The position numbers and the translations under genes are program-made. The notes under the pieces are model-generated. The model worked only from the letters and a program-made list of their open reading frames with translations, had not been told where the DNA came from and searched no databases. Shown one piece after another: positions 33,130 to 46,209 of a stretch of 64,000 nt of DNA. The DNA comes from Anarhynchus alexandrinus (Eukaryota > Chordata > Aves > Charadriiformes > Charadriidae), in the NCBI GenBank assembly GCA_008711295.1, contig VUYV01000622.1, forward strand, positions 62,001 to 126,000. Reading direction: 5' to 3'. The first letter of the stretch is position 1. Each line of letters starts with the position of its first letter.

Positions 33130-36100
33130 AAGGATAAGGAAGATGCACTAGAATGTGACAGCATGCTCCAGGTTCGTCATATGCCAGCTAAGGAACTCCA
33201 GCTCCTTAAGTCCTTGGAAAAAAAACAGGTCTAGAAAAGATGCAGTAAGACTGCACAGCATGTAGTAAAGCGTGTGTTTCATTCAGTGCTGAACCGAGCA
33301 GAGCACACAGGGTTCCTGGTCCATGGTGGTGCTCTGGGGCAAGAGCAGCCTTTACGTTCAGGGATGTCCACTCCAGCGTCTCCTCAGCAGAGGAAGCCCA
33401 GCTCAACTACCAGAGTTGAGCCTGCAGGAGGGTTAGTGCCTTCAAGCCGGAGAAGGCAATGAGAGGAGCCCAGCACTTATTCCTGTTTCACTCCCTGGTC
33501 TGGAGGAGTAGAGTGTGCCAGGTTGCTGCTGACTGGTGAGCAAAGACTGGAGTTAAAACCTTGGTCTGAGAGGGGAAAAATGTCTGTTTCATGAACCAGT
33601 CTCCAAAGAGAATCCCTTAGAAGAATGCAACTAGTAAGATGAAATTGCCATTCATGCTTATTAGAGATGTTCAATGAATTAGGAATTCAATTAAGAAAAT
33701 GTTCCACTGCAGGAAGCTCAAAAATTAAGATTATCATTATTGTAGAGGAAGGAAACATTTTTAATGTATTAATTTTTTAAAATGACATCACTACAGACAA
33801 TGTACTTCTTGCAGCATCCAGGCCAGTAAGGACACCAGTTTTCCTCAGCGATGGGGAAAGGTGGCAAGAAGGTTACAGAGAAGTAGATGATACAAAGGAG
33901 TTTTTCTATGGGATGCAGACCTCTAGAGGACACCAGGGCTGGAAAATGGGCCCTGAACTGTTGTCTGGAAGACATGACAGCACCAGATGCCTGGATTTGA
34001 CCTTTAGTCTCCACCTGTGACTAGCTCTGTGTCTTTTCACATCAAGAGCCTGACCTAGATGGAGGCAACGTCAGTGGCCATCATTAACACAAACAGGGCT
34101 CTGAACCCAAAGAAAAAGGTGTTTCTGAGAACCTCCTTCACATCCCCACACCAGGGCAGGGATTTACTGCCTACACATCTTTTTGAGGTATATTTGCATA
34201 GCGCCAACACCTGGTCCAGGGAGTGTGTGTGGGTCCCTGCTGCTGCCTCCATACCCATGAAATAAAGCAACGATTCAGTTCAAAGCAAAAGGTGCTCCCA
34301 AGCATCTCCCCAAAATAAGTCTGGATGGGGGAGGTGGATTGGTTTGGGTTTTTGGTGTGGGGCTTGTTTTGTTTTGTTTTATTTTGTTTTTCAAGGAAGA
34401 GATATCACATGGAAAACCAGGAATAGAATAAATTGCAGGGGAAGGAGAAGAGGAGGCAATTGCTCACAGGTCTTTTGTGTTTCTTCTTCCCTTTCCAAAC
34501 CTTGTGCATGCCACTGTTTTAATTAATAACTCTGTCACCCCTTCTAGAGTTCAAACAAAGGAGCATAAGGAGAATGTATTCCAGGCACGCAGGTACCTGG
34601 GGAAATGAAGTGATGGATTTAATGTTTCGAGGCCTCATTATGAGGCTCTAGTTCTTACTCAAAAGTTGTTCTCTGCTAAGAATTATCTGAACCACTACCT
34701 CAGGAGGTCACTTTGAAGATGGGCTCAAATAACATTTGAAAGGAAAAAAAAATCAAATAAATTGTTTGGAGGTTAATTAAAATATACACATGCACACAGA
34801 CACAACCACCAGTGATACCACTTTTGTACAAGAGTGGCTTTGTCACTTATTTTTTCCACCTGACGTATGCCCATGTGCAACCACTGTCATCCTCCCCCTG
34901 CCACAAAGGTTGGGAGAGATCTGCTCCCAGACCAGACCCAAGAGGAGGAGACAAGTATCAATGCCTACTTCAGAAACTGCAACTTGCTGAGCATCGGTGA
35001 TGCTCTGTACACAGCAGCAGCAGCACTCAGACCTCCATGCAGGCAGCAGCATGTTGTCCCCTAGCAATGGCTACCTGCGTGGCACATTCCCCTTTGACTT
35101 TGTTTTGGAGCAAGGATGACCACAACTGTGTCCTGCTCTGTCCAGGAGCCCCTGGACCAGCAGCTCTGCTCAATCTCTACCGTGTGTTTTGGGTTCGCTG
35201 CAGAGCAGTGGGCCTGTTTCCTTTTCTCTCTGCAGTTAGATACCTGTCATACTCGTGCTGCACATCTCAACGTGCCTCCCACCTCTATCCAGTAAGAACT
35301 TCCTCCTTTTACAGGCTGGGAAAACAGGACCTCCCAAGATCACATGGAAACAAGAGGCAATCTGTGGAGGCCCCACTGACCTCTTTATTTTTTAAGCAAT
35401 TCTTTCACCTTTGGGCAAGACAAAGAGTAACTAAAACTATCTGCAAATAACTTCTGTAGAGGTAGCAAGTGCCTCGTAGGAAGTTGCTGATGTGATACAT
35501 TCAGGCTGTCACTGATCATCACTTTCCTGCGCAGACAGTTCAATGATACTGTTTTTCTTAATTGCATAAAAAAACCTAAGTCAGGAGATCAACAGTGCCC
35601 TGAAGAATTCATGGGGGAAAGAGACAATATCCATCCACCTAGGAAGGTTGCTCCAAAGAGACAGCCCCTGCAACCAGAGCTCAGATGGCTGGTGAACGAA
35701 AAGAGAGAGAAAAAATTATCTGAAGCTGCTGTTTCCATTTTAATGTGGTTTTAACAGCAGGTAAGATTTGATAACCCCGCGCATCCAATGACAGAGGTTG
35801 TGCCACCAGAGGAATCGGCTGTGGTTACCGATTGATTTCCTTCTGGCTGTTCACAGAGTGCCAGCTCTGCCTCCATGCTACCCAGTCAGGACCCATCTTG
35901 TGATGGGGATGTCCTCACTCGCAGCCCCACTGGCTCCTTCTCCTTCACTGCGTGAAAAATGCCCATGAAAAATTATTTTTGTTGACCTCACAAGAAGGAG
36001 CTTTTTGAAAACACTGAACAAAAAAGTAGATACTACCATAACCAAAGCACCAGCAGCGGAGAATAACATCTGATAAGACCAGCAGACTCAGCCTTTCCCC

Positions 36101-38084
36101 AGACACTCTCCCAGCCGAACCTGCCCTCCAGCATGTGAAGGCAGTGGCCTTTTCGGTTCAGCAAATTCAGGACTTTTCCCCGGCAGCCAGGGAACACACA
36201 AACTCTTGGCCCACTCTGCATGGGGCCACGGTGGGAACCATCTCCTCTCCGGAAGCTTCAGAGATGCCTAGATGAAAGGCACCAGCACAGCTCAAGCCCG
36301 GGTGAGTCCCTCATCCCAGCCTACAATGTGCTTTTTGAGTGGGCAGTTTAAAAGGATCAAAAGGATGAGTCAGGGAAAGGATTTCACAACAGACCTACAC
36401 AGTCAAATGGTGGCTAAAGAGAAGCATGCTGGTGTAGGAGACCGGGCCAGCCGCAGGCCTAGGGAGCTGCTAACAAATAAGAAATTTCCAAATAGATCCA
36501 AAAATTATAGTGCAGAAAACCAGGGGCACAATCCTCTGAAATCAGTATATAAGGAGACGCCAGGGACTTCTCAGGAAGAAGTTGGAGAAACCCATGCTAA
36601 AAGCCAGAGACATAGGGAAAAAAATGCACCAGAAGCAACCTCCAGGACAAGCACGGATGGGTCCAGGCAGGGTCTCTGGTAACATGGAGTAAAGAAAAAG
36701 TGTGTAATGAGAGCACCGTGGGCAGGACACAGTATGGCAGACTGCCTCATGGAAAACTGCACTGTGGGTTACCATCATCTCCATAAGAAAGGATGAAATG
36801 GACTTCAAACCAGGCACAGATGCTGCCCTAACGGAGCTCCAGAAACACTCTGGGGGTGTATGAGAGCAAGAATGCTAATGAACCAAAAACAAAAATGAAA
36901 AGACCCAAGAAAATGTAAAAGGCAAAACTTGGCTAAGGGAGCAGATAGTATCTCAGAAGGTCTCAGAAGGTCTGTTTTGTGAATCACCGTACACTGGTTC
37001 AATTGCCTTCCCCCCAAAATCACAGTCCTTGCTGTAGTTATGTGGACTGAGCCAGTCGGCAAGGACCCAGAATTTAAAATGGGGATGAAAGTCCCCGTTT
37101 GCTTCCAAAGAGTGGAGAAACTAGAAAAAGCACAGTACAGTCAAATGCAAAACCATTTGCTCTTTCAACACCTACGAACACATTTTTCTTTTTATGATCC
37201 ATTTGGGAAACAGTGTCTTCTGCAAAGAACAAAAATAATCCTCCCGTCAGGCACCCCGAGGCATGGCAGTGGTCCCAGAAGCAAATCACCAGCTTCAGAT
37301 CTGCGTGACGTTACAAAGCTTAATGAGGGTGACATGTACCACCACGCACCGAACACACCTTTGGATAATGCGGTGAGGCAACAGCCCGTCTCAAAATTGT
37401 GAGCTGCTGCTTAATTCTGGCTGATCCCACTTGCTTCAACCATCACAACGATGACAGCCCACCACCCCACGCCTACGGTGCTGGTGAGCACTTGAGAAAC
37501 CCTCCTAAAACGCAGTGCTTTCTTTTTTTGGCATTGCCAGATGAGTCTCCAAGTACATCCTGATCTCTGCCTTGTGGCTGTTGTTCTGAACAGCCTGCAG
37601 TATTTCCTCCAGTGCCTGGTAACTGGTGGAAATCGAGGGCGCATTTTGGGGCGCCCTTGAAGGATTTCAAAGTCTAGAGATCATGTAAACGTGAAATAAA
37701 TGTGGTTTTATGTTCAAAATACAATCATAGGGTGCTTCATTTTGAGGGGAGGCATCACTAGCAATGCAGCCAGGCAGAACAGTGGCTTCTCATACGAATT
37801 GGGATTCCATTTGCATTCAGATTAAAGCAAGAGAAAATTGCCAGCAAAGTGGGATTAAGAATATTTATGGATCCTATTGGCATGATGTATGTGTCTCCCA
37901 GGCAATGGAAACTGAGTACAAAATTGAGAAACTCCAGCAATCAGTGGGGGAAAGGAGACAGACTGCAATGACTTTTTAATGCTTTATATATTTTTTCGTG
38001 TGAATTTGGGGCTCACAGAAGGCAGTTATAATAAAAGGTTTGAAAGAGAAGGTGAATATAGCAATGCTTTGTCTTTCTAGAAAG
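33130..38084. other. Non-coding stretch with simple repeats
   Basis: No supported gene. The longest frames (about 137 codons at 35037-35450 and 136 at 36272-36682, both plus) show no domain. The second is Lys/Ser/Glu-rich, begins near a donor-like GGGTGAGTCC at about 36300, and is not continued. 35305-35360 (TTTTACAGGCTGGGAAAACA followed by CCCAAGATCACATGG) is weakly like MIR/L3-type sequence. TCTCAGAAGG is duplicated in tandem at 36951-36970. Confidence 0.5.
34364..34391 (+). repeat. TTTTG pentanucleotide repeat
   Basis: Five TTTTG-type units with one G-to-A change on the plus strand (CAAAA on the minus strand); a short microsatellite. Confidence 0.85.
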
Positions 38085-38130
38085 ACCTGATCATCTCAAG
38101 ATCCCAAAGCACTTTTCAAACTCAGGGAGG
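38085..38130 (+). mobile_element. Possible ancient L3/CR1-like LINE fragment
   Basis: ATCTCAAGATCCCAAAGCAC followed by TTTTCAAACTCAGGGAGGTC resembles the ATCTCAAAGCGCTTTACAAA word of old L3/CR1-type LINEs shared among amniotes. It lies about 245 bp from the LTR-like block; the two seem unrelated. Confidence 0.35.
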
Positions 38131-38375
38131 TCTTAACAGCATTAGAGCAAGAGCAGTAAGTAAACTTAGGTCACATACCAAACCCGTCACAGATGCAAGG
38201 ATGCCAGTGTCCTATACCCGCCTTTCAGGTGCTCTGAACATTGGAGCACTCTGCATTTCTTCTCATAACGCAAAAAATCTGTATGCAAAGAGCTTGAATT
38301 TCTAACCTCCAGTACTTCCCAAGCAGTCTCAAGGAGAGCACACCGTGGTACAGATCTGTGATGAGAGTGAAGAAG

Positions 38376-38582
38376 CGTCGTGGTTTGGGCCAGATCAGCC
38401 ACTGAGATGAACGACAGATGTTCTCCCCCACCTCTGTCTCCAAGGAGACGAAGGAGAGAGAGAAAGACACATAAGTTTAGAAGAAGCTAAACTACTTTAA
38501 TGAAAACATGAATAATAAAATAAAAAGAAAATAATGAAATATATACAAAACCAGTATCAAGCTCCCAGGATGACGATCACAT
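38376..38582 (-). mobile_element. Solo-LTR-like remnant of an avian endogenous retrovirus
   Basis: Read on the minus strand, the block runs from about 38582 to 38376. It starts TGTGATCGTCATCC, passes through a T-rich stretch with TATATATTTC, has an ATTAAA polyadenylation-type signal, then a run of TCTTTCTCTCTC, and ends GGCCCAAACCACGACG. This order (AT-rich, ATTAAA, CT-rich, then ...AAACCACGACA) matches the R/U5 side of avian ERV LTRs. The terminal base differs from the canonical CA. The target duplication is not clear (GAAG-rich on the left). No gag, pol or env frame adjoins it, so it is a solo or partial LTR, perhaps short at its 5' side. Confidence 0.5.
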
Positions 38583-39096
38583 CACTGGCAGGCACTGGTT
38601 TCCCACTCTGCATGGAGAAGGATTTGAACACAAGCTTTAGGGGGTAAGAGGTTAAACGCTATTTTCAGTAAATGTCTGCAGAAAAAAAACCCCACTAGAT
38701 AACAGGTATCTAAAATGACTTCACAGGTACAGAGAAAATAATAGAGAGAAAGTCTGAAATGCAAAAGGGAGCTTAATATGGAAAATCTGGATGGGCAGAG
38801 ACGCAACCTGGGTGTTCTAGATCCAGCTTATTACCTACTTGATTAATTTGTATTGCTTCCTTTATTTGAGAGTGGTTTAACAACACCCTTTCCTTAATCA
38901 ACTTTAAATAAGTCAAAATGAGCCTGATTTAAAATGTAATGGATGTCTATACATCATCCTTCACCAACATAACTGGTGTAATCTCACCTCCATTTCTACT
39001 GGTGGAGCTACGTGTGTTGGCAACCCTTTTAAAATGGAGTTAATATTCCAGTACAAAGCACTTTCAAAGGAGACCTGCATACCTTCCTGTTTCCAG

Positions 39097-39194
39097 AAGT
39101 GCTCACAAGTCTATCAGATTTGGCTTTAAAAGCCTCAACGCTGCTGGTAGGATTCGTGCATACCAAGGCACATGGGTATTGCTAATTGACTTAG
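39097..39194 (+). other. Candidate plus-strand internal exon, 98 nt
   Basis: Strong acceptor (ACCTTCCTGTTTCCAG) and donor (GACTTAG then GTAAGC). Between them one frame is fully open: one base, 32 codons (SAHKSIRFGFKSLNAAGRIR then AYQGTWVLLIDL), one base. The other two frames contain stops. The peptide is protein-like but not recognised, and no partner exon with the right phase was found. Confidence 0.18.
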
Positions 39195-40350
39195 GTAAGC
39201 TTCCTCCACAAGCCTCAATGTGCCTTATGAAATCACATTCCCTTTTCATTCACAGCCTGTTTCCCAACACGCTGAGCTTCCAGTGTAGCTTCCATTGTCC
39301 TCAAATGGGGTTCCAGAGTCCAGCATTCCCCCATCACACGCCTCAAGGATCAGAAGTAACTGCTTTCCCTGCACTTCTGCAACTCAGATGTAGCTCTACC
39401 AAACTCTTGTTCCTCCAGAGTCTCTCAGCAGAAGAGGGGCACAGGGTAGAGAACAAGCAGCCAGGGGGCACCCATGACGCCACTCCAACACCCAACCAAG
39501 TCCAGAAGAAGCTGCCATCAATCTACACCAGTGCTTGGCCACGCTAGAGCTGCTAGTGAGCAGCAAAGTCCCGCTATTGCTGCCTTTTCCTCCCACCGCC
39601 ACGCCACCCCTCTACCAAGGGGCACCACCAGACTGGCATTTAGAGCCACCATGTTTCCACAGGATCATAACAATCAACAGAAGAACAACAGCCCAACCAA
39701 GGTCTCTGTTCAATCCCTACTGAACCATTGGCCATTGTGACTGTTGGTGGGTTTTGTGTCAAGAAAAATGAAAGAGGTGACTGCATTTGAGCGGAGCTCC
39801 AGGAACGCAAAGCGGCTGTTTGCTTCACTATCCACCGCATGGGGTGGCCAAGGTATTGTACTTAAACCAGTTGCCTTTCCCCACCATACTCCTCTGTCAG
39901 CTAAAGCTGGCTCCCAAGGGACAGGTAACCCTTATAACCCTTACCCATAACATCTTTTCATACTCATTTTGTCCAAACCCACACTTTTGTGTATGACATC
40001 TGTCCTTGCCTGGTTTGGTTTTGTTTTCAGGTTGCACAGACACTTCCCTGGGTGGCTCCAGCCTTGGGTACCACGGCCACTTCTCATAAACATCTCCGGC
40101 ACAAGCAGGGGCTGCAGCTGGAGCCGTATCTGCTCGGCCTGAGATCCCATTACAGGAAACAGCGGCCTGCCCCGCAGCCATCATTTCCACCTTTGTTAGT
40201 TTTTGGCTCCAGCATCTATTTTGATAGATGCCAAGATCTGAAAGCTGTTAGTAAGGAAATGGAAGAGGGGAATGGCCACGCTTTAACCCTTGGTTGGCAG
40301 TAACATTAGCCCACAGCGCAGTTTCCATGCGCTGGTGTTGATATTTAACT

Positions 40351-40379
40351 AAAAAAAAAAAGAAGGAAAAAAAAAAGAG
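40351..40379 (+). repeat. A-rich purine tract
   Basis: Twenty-nine consecutive purines: two A runs separated by GAAGG. It could be a poly(A) relic of a retroposed sequence, but no recognisable body lies upstream. Confidence 0.8.
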
Positions 40380-43300
40380 CAGGAAATATTTGTATAGAAA
40401 AAGCAGTCACTAAGCCATGTTCCAGTGCTGATCCATGAACACGGAGGCAGGAGCCTCACCGAGGCTGGTTGCTTACAGTGCAACTCAGTTTTGCACACCC
40501 CCATTTTTGGACTGAGACAGTCCTGTACCAGCACCCCCCTGCCAAGAAACTCTGGCTAACCAATATGCCGAATTTCCAGCCTGCAACTCTGACTCAGGAA
40601 ACACCTCGGTAAGGGCAGCGTGAGCTCCTCTGCTTGCCACAGCCCTCACCGAAGGAAAACACGGCCCAAAGCACCGGCACTGCAGGGAGAGAACGGCCAC
40701 AGCCCTGCGCACTGCACCCCATTGACTTCTGCCAGCACGCTCCCCCTTCTCGCTGACCCTGGCCCTGCAAAAACGAACGTCCACAGAGCTCTGTGTCCAC
40801 CATCAGGCAAACACACATACATTTTGAGTTCCCTTCATATCTGCCAGAGAAGCGTAAAGAAGTTTTACCGTCCACAGAACATGAACCTAAGGTACAAAGC
40901 CATGACAAGAGTTAAAGTCGGGCTTTACTTTTCCACTGGCATTGCACCAAAAAACATTCCACCCCCAGCATTTCAAATTACTACAGATAAAGCAGTAACA
41001 AAGACGCAAAACTGGTTTAGAAAGTACCTGATAATTTCCCTTTAAACTTCCACTTCAGAGCAAAAACCTTCTTGCTTTGAAATAAAAGGCTCTGGACAGG
41101 TGGAGGCGGGGGACACACAATGTGTCATTCTCCTAAATTCACGTTTGAACTGAGAAAAGGAAACAAACTTCTGAGGATTTACAACACAACCAGCATTTAA
41201 CGCTCCTGCCCATCTCAGTAGCTTGGCATATTCCTCCCTGCACTCAAGCATCATTTGATCTGCTCTTCCTCCATCACAGCTCTACTCCACAAAAAAATAA
41301 AGAAAAAATATACAAACTTCTGATGACAATAATCAAATGGGTGTTTGGTTTTTTTTCCCTAGTTGATATAGTTGAAATTTACTTTGCTACAAAGTTAATC
41401 CAGAAAACACTGAAATGAGGGAATGAAACCCACAAAGTTAAAGCGGAAACCCAGGAGAAATACAGGAGAAATTCACTGAACTGCAACGGCCTAGTAAGGG
41501 ACACGCAGCAAATGCCATCTATATTAACTAGTGGTGGGAAGCAAAGGCAGGTTAGTTAAATCACACTACATTTCTTCTGGGACCCTTCTCCTGAATGAAT
41601 ACATGGGCTGGAGAGCTTGGGACAGAGGATGGATATCAGGACTTTCAGCATCAGATCAAGCCACTGAACTGCCCTTAGTTCCTTTGCAGTCCATAGGAAC
41701 CGGGAATCCTAGGCACTTTGGCTTCCACAATGTAAAGACAAAGTGCAGAAAACGTACAGAAAAGTCCAAAGAGGTTGTTCGTCTTTGTACCTCACTGGCT
41801 GCTGAGCACAACACTGAAAACATAACGGGAGACTATGGCTTGGCAATAGCAAAGGCAGGAGACCACCTATTTAGCACCCAGCTACTGCCCAACCTAGCAG
41901 GCACGAGAGAGCTACCGCCTCCTGGAGCAGGTGACCCCACAAAATTGGTGGCCCTGGCAGAAAAGTTTTGGCAGGCTCTTGACCCCTGTCCCCTGGCTAG
42001 CACTTGCTCCACAGGTGGTGAGCACAATGAGGAGCTCCTGCTGCTTGTGGCCTGTGTGCAGACCCAGCAGTGGGGATGACCACTGGAGCAGAAAATGGAG
42101 AAGAGCATCTGTCACTCCCGGGAACCTCTGCATCACCGTCACCTCCCCGGCTTTACCCTCCCTATCTGCCTCCTAAGTCAAAGCAACACATTCATGAGAT
42201 GAGTGGCCAGCGGAGCAAAGGCTGGTTGCTCCTGGGGTATCAGAGACCATCACCAGTGCAGGGACACAGCCTCTCATGGCCTTCTTAATGAGCAGAACTT
42301 CAGAGAGAAGTCATCTGCTTGAAATAGCACATGTGCACATCACCTGTCAGCCGGCGCGGGGCACAGCAGGCTCCATGGGAGGAATACCAGCTCCACTCAA
42401 ATAATAGTAATGAAATAATGCAAACAAGAACAGGGCTTAGTCACTTGTTCGAGTCTCATCCCCTTTTGTTTTTACAGATGTGCAGTTCACGGAAATGAGA
42501 TGATTAGTTCATCAAAGCATCTGTCAAGGGGAGAGACAAACCAGCTTTTTACAGATGCATCCAAGTGACAAGACCTGTCGGATATGGGCTGCGGGGAATC
42601 TCTGAGTCTTATTTTTGGATCTATTATAATCAGCCTTACCAGCTTATTAGTTATCTCCAACACATCAATAGGGAAGGGAAAGATAAATATATAAAAACTT
42701 GTCAAACACAGCAATCTGAAAATGGTGGGGGTTTTTTGTGAAGGATAACTATCCTTGTACTTTTACAGCACTTTATTTTAACAAGAGCTGTACAGCTTGG
42801 CCTTTGCTCCTGGAAGATTTAAATCACTTGCCAAACAATTTTAATGGACTAAGTTCTTTTATTTTTGTATTCTTAAATTGGGACACCTTAAAAGGAGTGA
42901 TTTTCAGGTATCTGGTGGTCAGCAGGCTTTGCAAATCAGCAACAAAACTACTTACATGCCTAACATTGGATACGTGCTTCGCCGCTTTTCCAGATCAAGT
43001 GAAAAAGGGTGACCAGAAGTTTAAAAGTCCTCGACTAGGGATCAAGGGATTCAAATTAAGCATCAGTCTCTACCTCGGGCTTCCCGTCCATCTCTGGACG
43101 AGCCACATCCACCCTCTGGAAGATGGGGAAAGGTCCCCCATTTGCTGTGATGAGTGACACCTCAGGACATCCCTGCTGTCTTAGGCACAATGCTCACGAG
43201 CATGGGGAGGCTCCAGGTTCAGTTGGAGCCACACCGATGACAGGGATATATGGTGGCAATCAAGTGCAAAGGGCCATTTAGTGGCCTTCAGGAGCTCAGT

Positions 43301-46166
43301 GATGGAGCGGCAAAGGAATTATTTTTATTTTTTTTAATAATGAAAGGCGAAAGAGCTGGGACTGAAAGGGAGATTACTCACTTGTTCTGAGACCTTTGTT
43401 GTAAATCACACCACACCTACGATGAGAGCAGTGGCAAGCTGTTGGCTTCGCCACCCGGTTGGCTTGGTGCCACCCAACGCTCGCTCAGCCTGCGCTGTGT
43501 CTTCATCTGGGACCAACCCGGCTGGCGCAGAGAGGAGGGAGCGCTCAGAAAGGCAGCGCTGCAAGTCTGCACAGCTCTGGGCACAACCGAAATTTCACGT
43601 GTGCTCAGCGGGCGGTGAGGAAGTGAGTCCAGCCAAAGAGAGATGTAATAAGTGGAAACAAACGGAAATGACACAGCCTGGGCATGAAGAGACACGTACA
43701 GTCAGCGTGGGGGGAAGAAAATGGGTTATAATGTAAAATCAAGCATTAGCTGCCAGCTCTGACTAGCTCATGACAGCATGACAGCTCCCTGCATGCACGG
43801 AGATGCCGTTTGGCCTCAAACAGCCACCAGCATAAGGCACCGGTGTGGGGAGAGGGCTAGGAACTTCAAAGGACTAATCATTAGTCTTGCTGCCTAGTCT
43901 GCTAACGACACAACAAAACAATCATGTTTAGGGGGTGCAGGCTGGCTAACAGCCTCCTTTCCCCCTTTATCCTCTCACAGGGGAGACGAAGCAGCAGCCA
44001 TGCGCTTCAGGCCACCAGTTTCATCTTGGCTCATCCTTTGACCAGACGCAACAGTAAATGCCTCCTGGTGATAACCATGGCCTTCTAAAATGCCCATGGT
44101 GTCTACCATGCTCAGATACTTCCTTACTGCAACAAACACAGCCACTCTTCTCCCCAGGGTGCTCCACCATGGCACGGGCTGAGGTGTAGCTCTGCTCTCC
44201 CAATACCACTCATTATCTTCTGAAGCAAAAAAGACAGTGTTTGTGTTGGGCGCTGCCTATCAGTGCATTTAACAAAGCTTTCCAACCTCTGCTTGCTGCT
44301 CTGCGCACCTTTCACCAGTTTTCTGGTGAGCACTCTTTTGTGACAGGGATGATGGGAAGAGATGCAAAGGCGGCTGCATAGCCTGCCTGGCAAAAATGGC
44401 TTTCCTCGTTCCACCCATATTCTCAGCCTTTTATCCTGGTTTCTATTCATTCCTTTTCCCCTCCTAAGCCTCAGAACACATCTGAGATGTCCTGTTTGCT
44501 CTAGGCCATACCCGCTTGTGAGCAGACCAGGATAAGAGTGGGGGCAAGAAAAAAGCCTCCCTCGTTTGGTGGCTCTCCCCAGCCAGCAAGCCCAGCTGCC
44601 TTGGTCCTGGGATCTCTTGAATCACAGTGACTTTTTGTCAGGACCTGCAGTGGGAGATGATTCAGTCCAAGCTCATGGGCACAGAGCGGACATAAGAGCT
44701 ATGTGGAGGCTTTGACAGGTCCCTCCTAATGACTTCACTAGGCGGGACCCAGAGCACTTGCACTGTGGGTGAGTGGAGGGGGAATGCTGCACAGTCATCT
44801 TAAGTAACAGAAGCCTGGATCCTCTCATCCTCTTCCAGCTATATGGTGCTGTTCAACCAGTACCAGCCCTGGGCCCAGATAGACAACTAAGCCTTCCCTG
44901 AAAGTTAGAGGTGCTCATAGCTTGTCAAAAGCAGCATGGCCTGCTCCTTCAAAACACGAGGAAGGATGAAGGAGATATTCATCAGCTCCTAACCAGTTCA
45001 ATCCTCCTATGGGTTGAGCTATTTGTAAGAATTGATTACCTGCCTCTTTCCCTTGAAGCACAGCTCAAGTCCCAGCTCGGCTGCTCCCTCATGCTTCAAC
45101 ATCTCCCACCAAACGCACCCTTGGCTTGTTCCAGACTTGAGACAAGGTGTCAGCAAGTGTCCTCTCCAGTGGGAGCACTTGCCCTGAGTTAATAGCTCAA
45201 CAGATACACCAGGGATCTGTGGTGATAAGCAGGGGAAGGAGGAGAGGCCCATGGGTGTTGGTGATGCCCGCTAGCTGCCCTGAAGATTGTGTACTGATCA
45301 TGATCAATTAATTGGCAGACAGGAAAAATCCCATTTTCCTCTCTTTAAACATCCATGAGTGATACCAGGAGTTACCTAATACAAGTAACTGAAAGGACTG
45401 AAAAATCTACAGTGTCCAGCAACTTATCGGACTCCAAGAAGCAGCAAGTCAATAATGTGTTTTACATTTTCACCATTTTCTTGCTCATTTCCCTTTTTGT
45501 TCTGCCCACAAAAAAGAATGGAAATACTACAGCAACTGCTGAGCACCATGATCCTTTTGTAGACACCACCACACCGGGCCTGCAGTGACACAAAACCGGA
45601 GAATCAGATTATATCGTTTTTCATAAAGTTGGGAGAGCTGGTCCCCAAGGGCACATACCAAGTCGCTTAGCAGCTATCCGGCCATAATAGCTTTCAGCTT
45701 TCCAATATAACTTTTCCTGGGTTTCCTCCAAAAAATAATAAGACTAAAGCTGCCTGGAACAAGCTCACTCTGTAGAATTTCCCCCACTCGCCATTGGACA
45801 GCAGATGTGTGACTGCAGGGCTAATGCATTTGAGGATTTATTCATTAGCTAGGTGGTCTGGCCAGCAATTCCTCCCAGCGCCTCCCTTCCTGGACCTGGG
45901 TGCGGTTGGGCAATTTCCAAAGGCAGCAGCAGTACCCCCAGGGGTGTCTGACCATGCCATTTATTATCAGCGCACCTTGGCCACCCCTCCATGTCACACA
46001 GCTTGCAGTCAACCCTCCTGTAAGGCTGAGGGAAGAAATGCAATGAGCAGTATGAGTGGTAACAGCCTGGACTCATCAAAGGAACCTCAGTGAATACGGC
46101 ACCTGGCTGCTACCAAAGCCGGTGGGAACTGGGCACCCCATTGCCCTAAGTCCAGACAGAAATTGC

Positions 46167-46206
46167 AACCCAGGCACTCCCATCCTAACCCAGGCAATCC
46201 CATAGG
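46167..46206 (+). repeat. Two-copy 20-bp tandem repeat
   Basis: AACCCAGGCACTCCCATCCT at 46167-46186 is followed at once by AACCCAGGCAATCCCATAGG at 46187-46206 (17 of 20 identical). Confidence 0.85.
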
Positions 46207-46209
46207 TAA

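Larger units (their letters stand above)
38590..46160. other. Non-coding stretch, no gene seen
   Basis: The longest frame is 182 codons (41531-42079, plus) without recognisable features and with 91- and 76-codon antisense frames. 45355-45588 (plus, 77 codons) would encode a small protein with one hydrophobic segment (VFYIFTIFLLISLFVL), but its ATG context is poor and nothing supports expression. 40351-40379 is an A-rich purine run. 43319-43341 is T/A-rich. A splice-bounded candidate at 39097-39194 is listed separately. Confidence 0.5.

Noticed and set aside
45355..45588. 77-codon plus-strand frame with one hydrophobic segment (small membrane protein?)
   Set aside because: Poor ATG context, no splice or promoter support, and AT-rich sequence readily yields Phe/Ile/Leu-rich runs.
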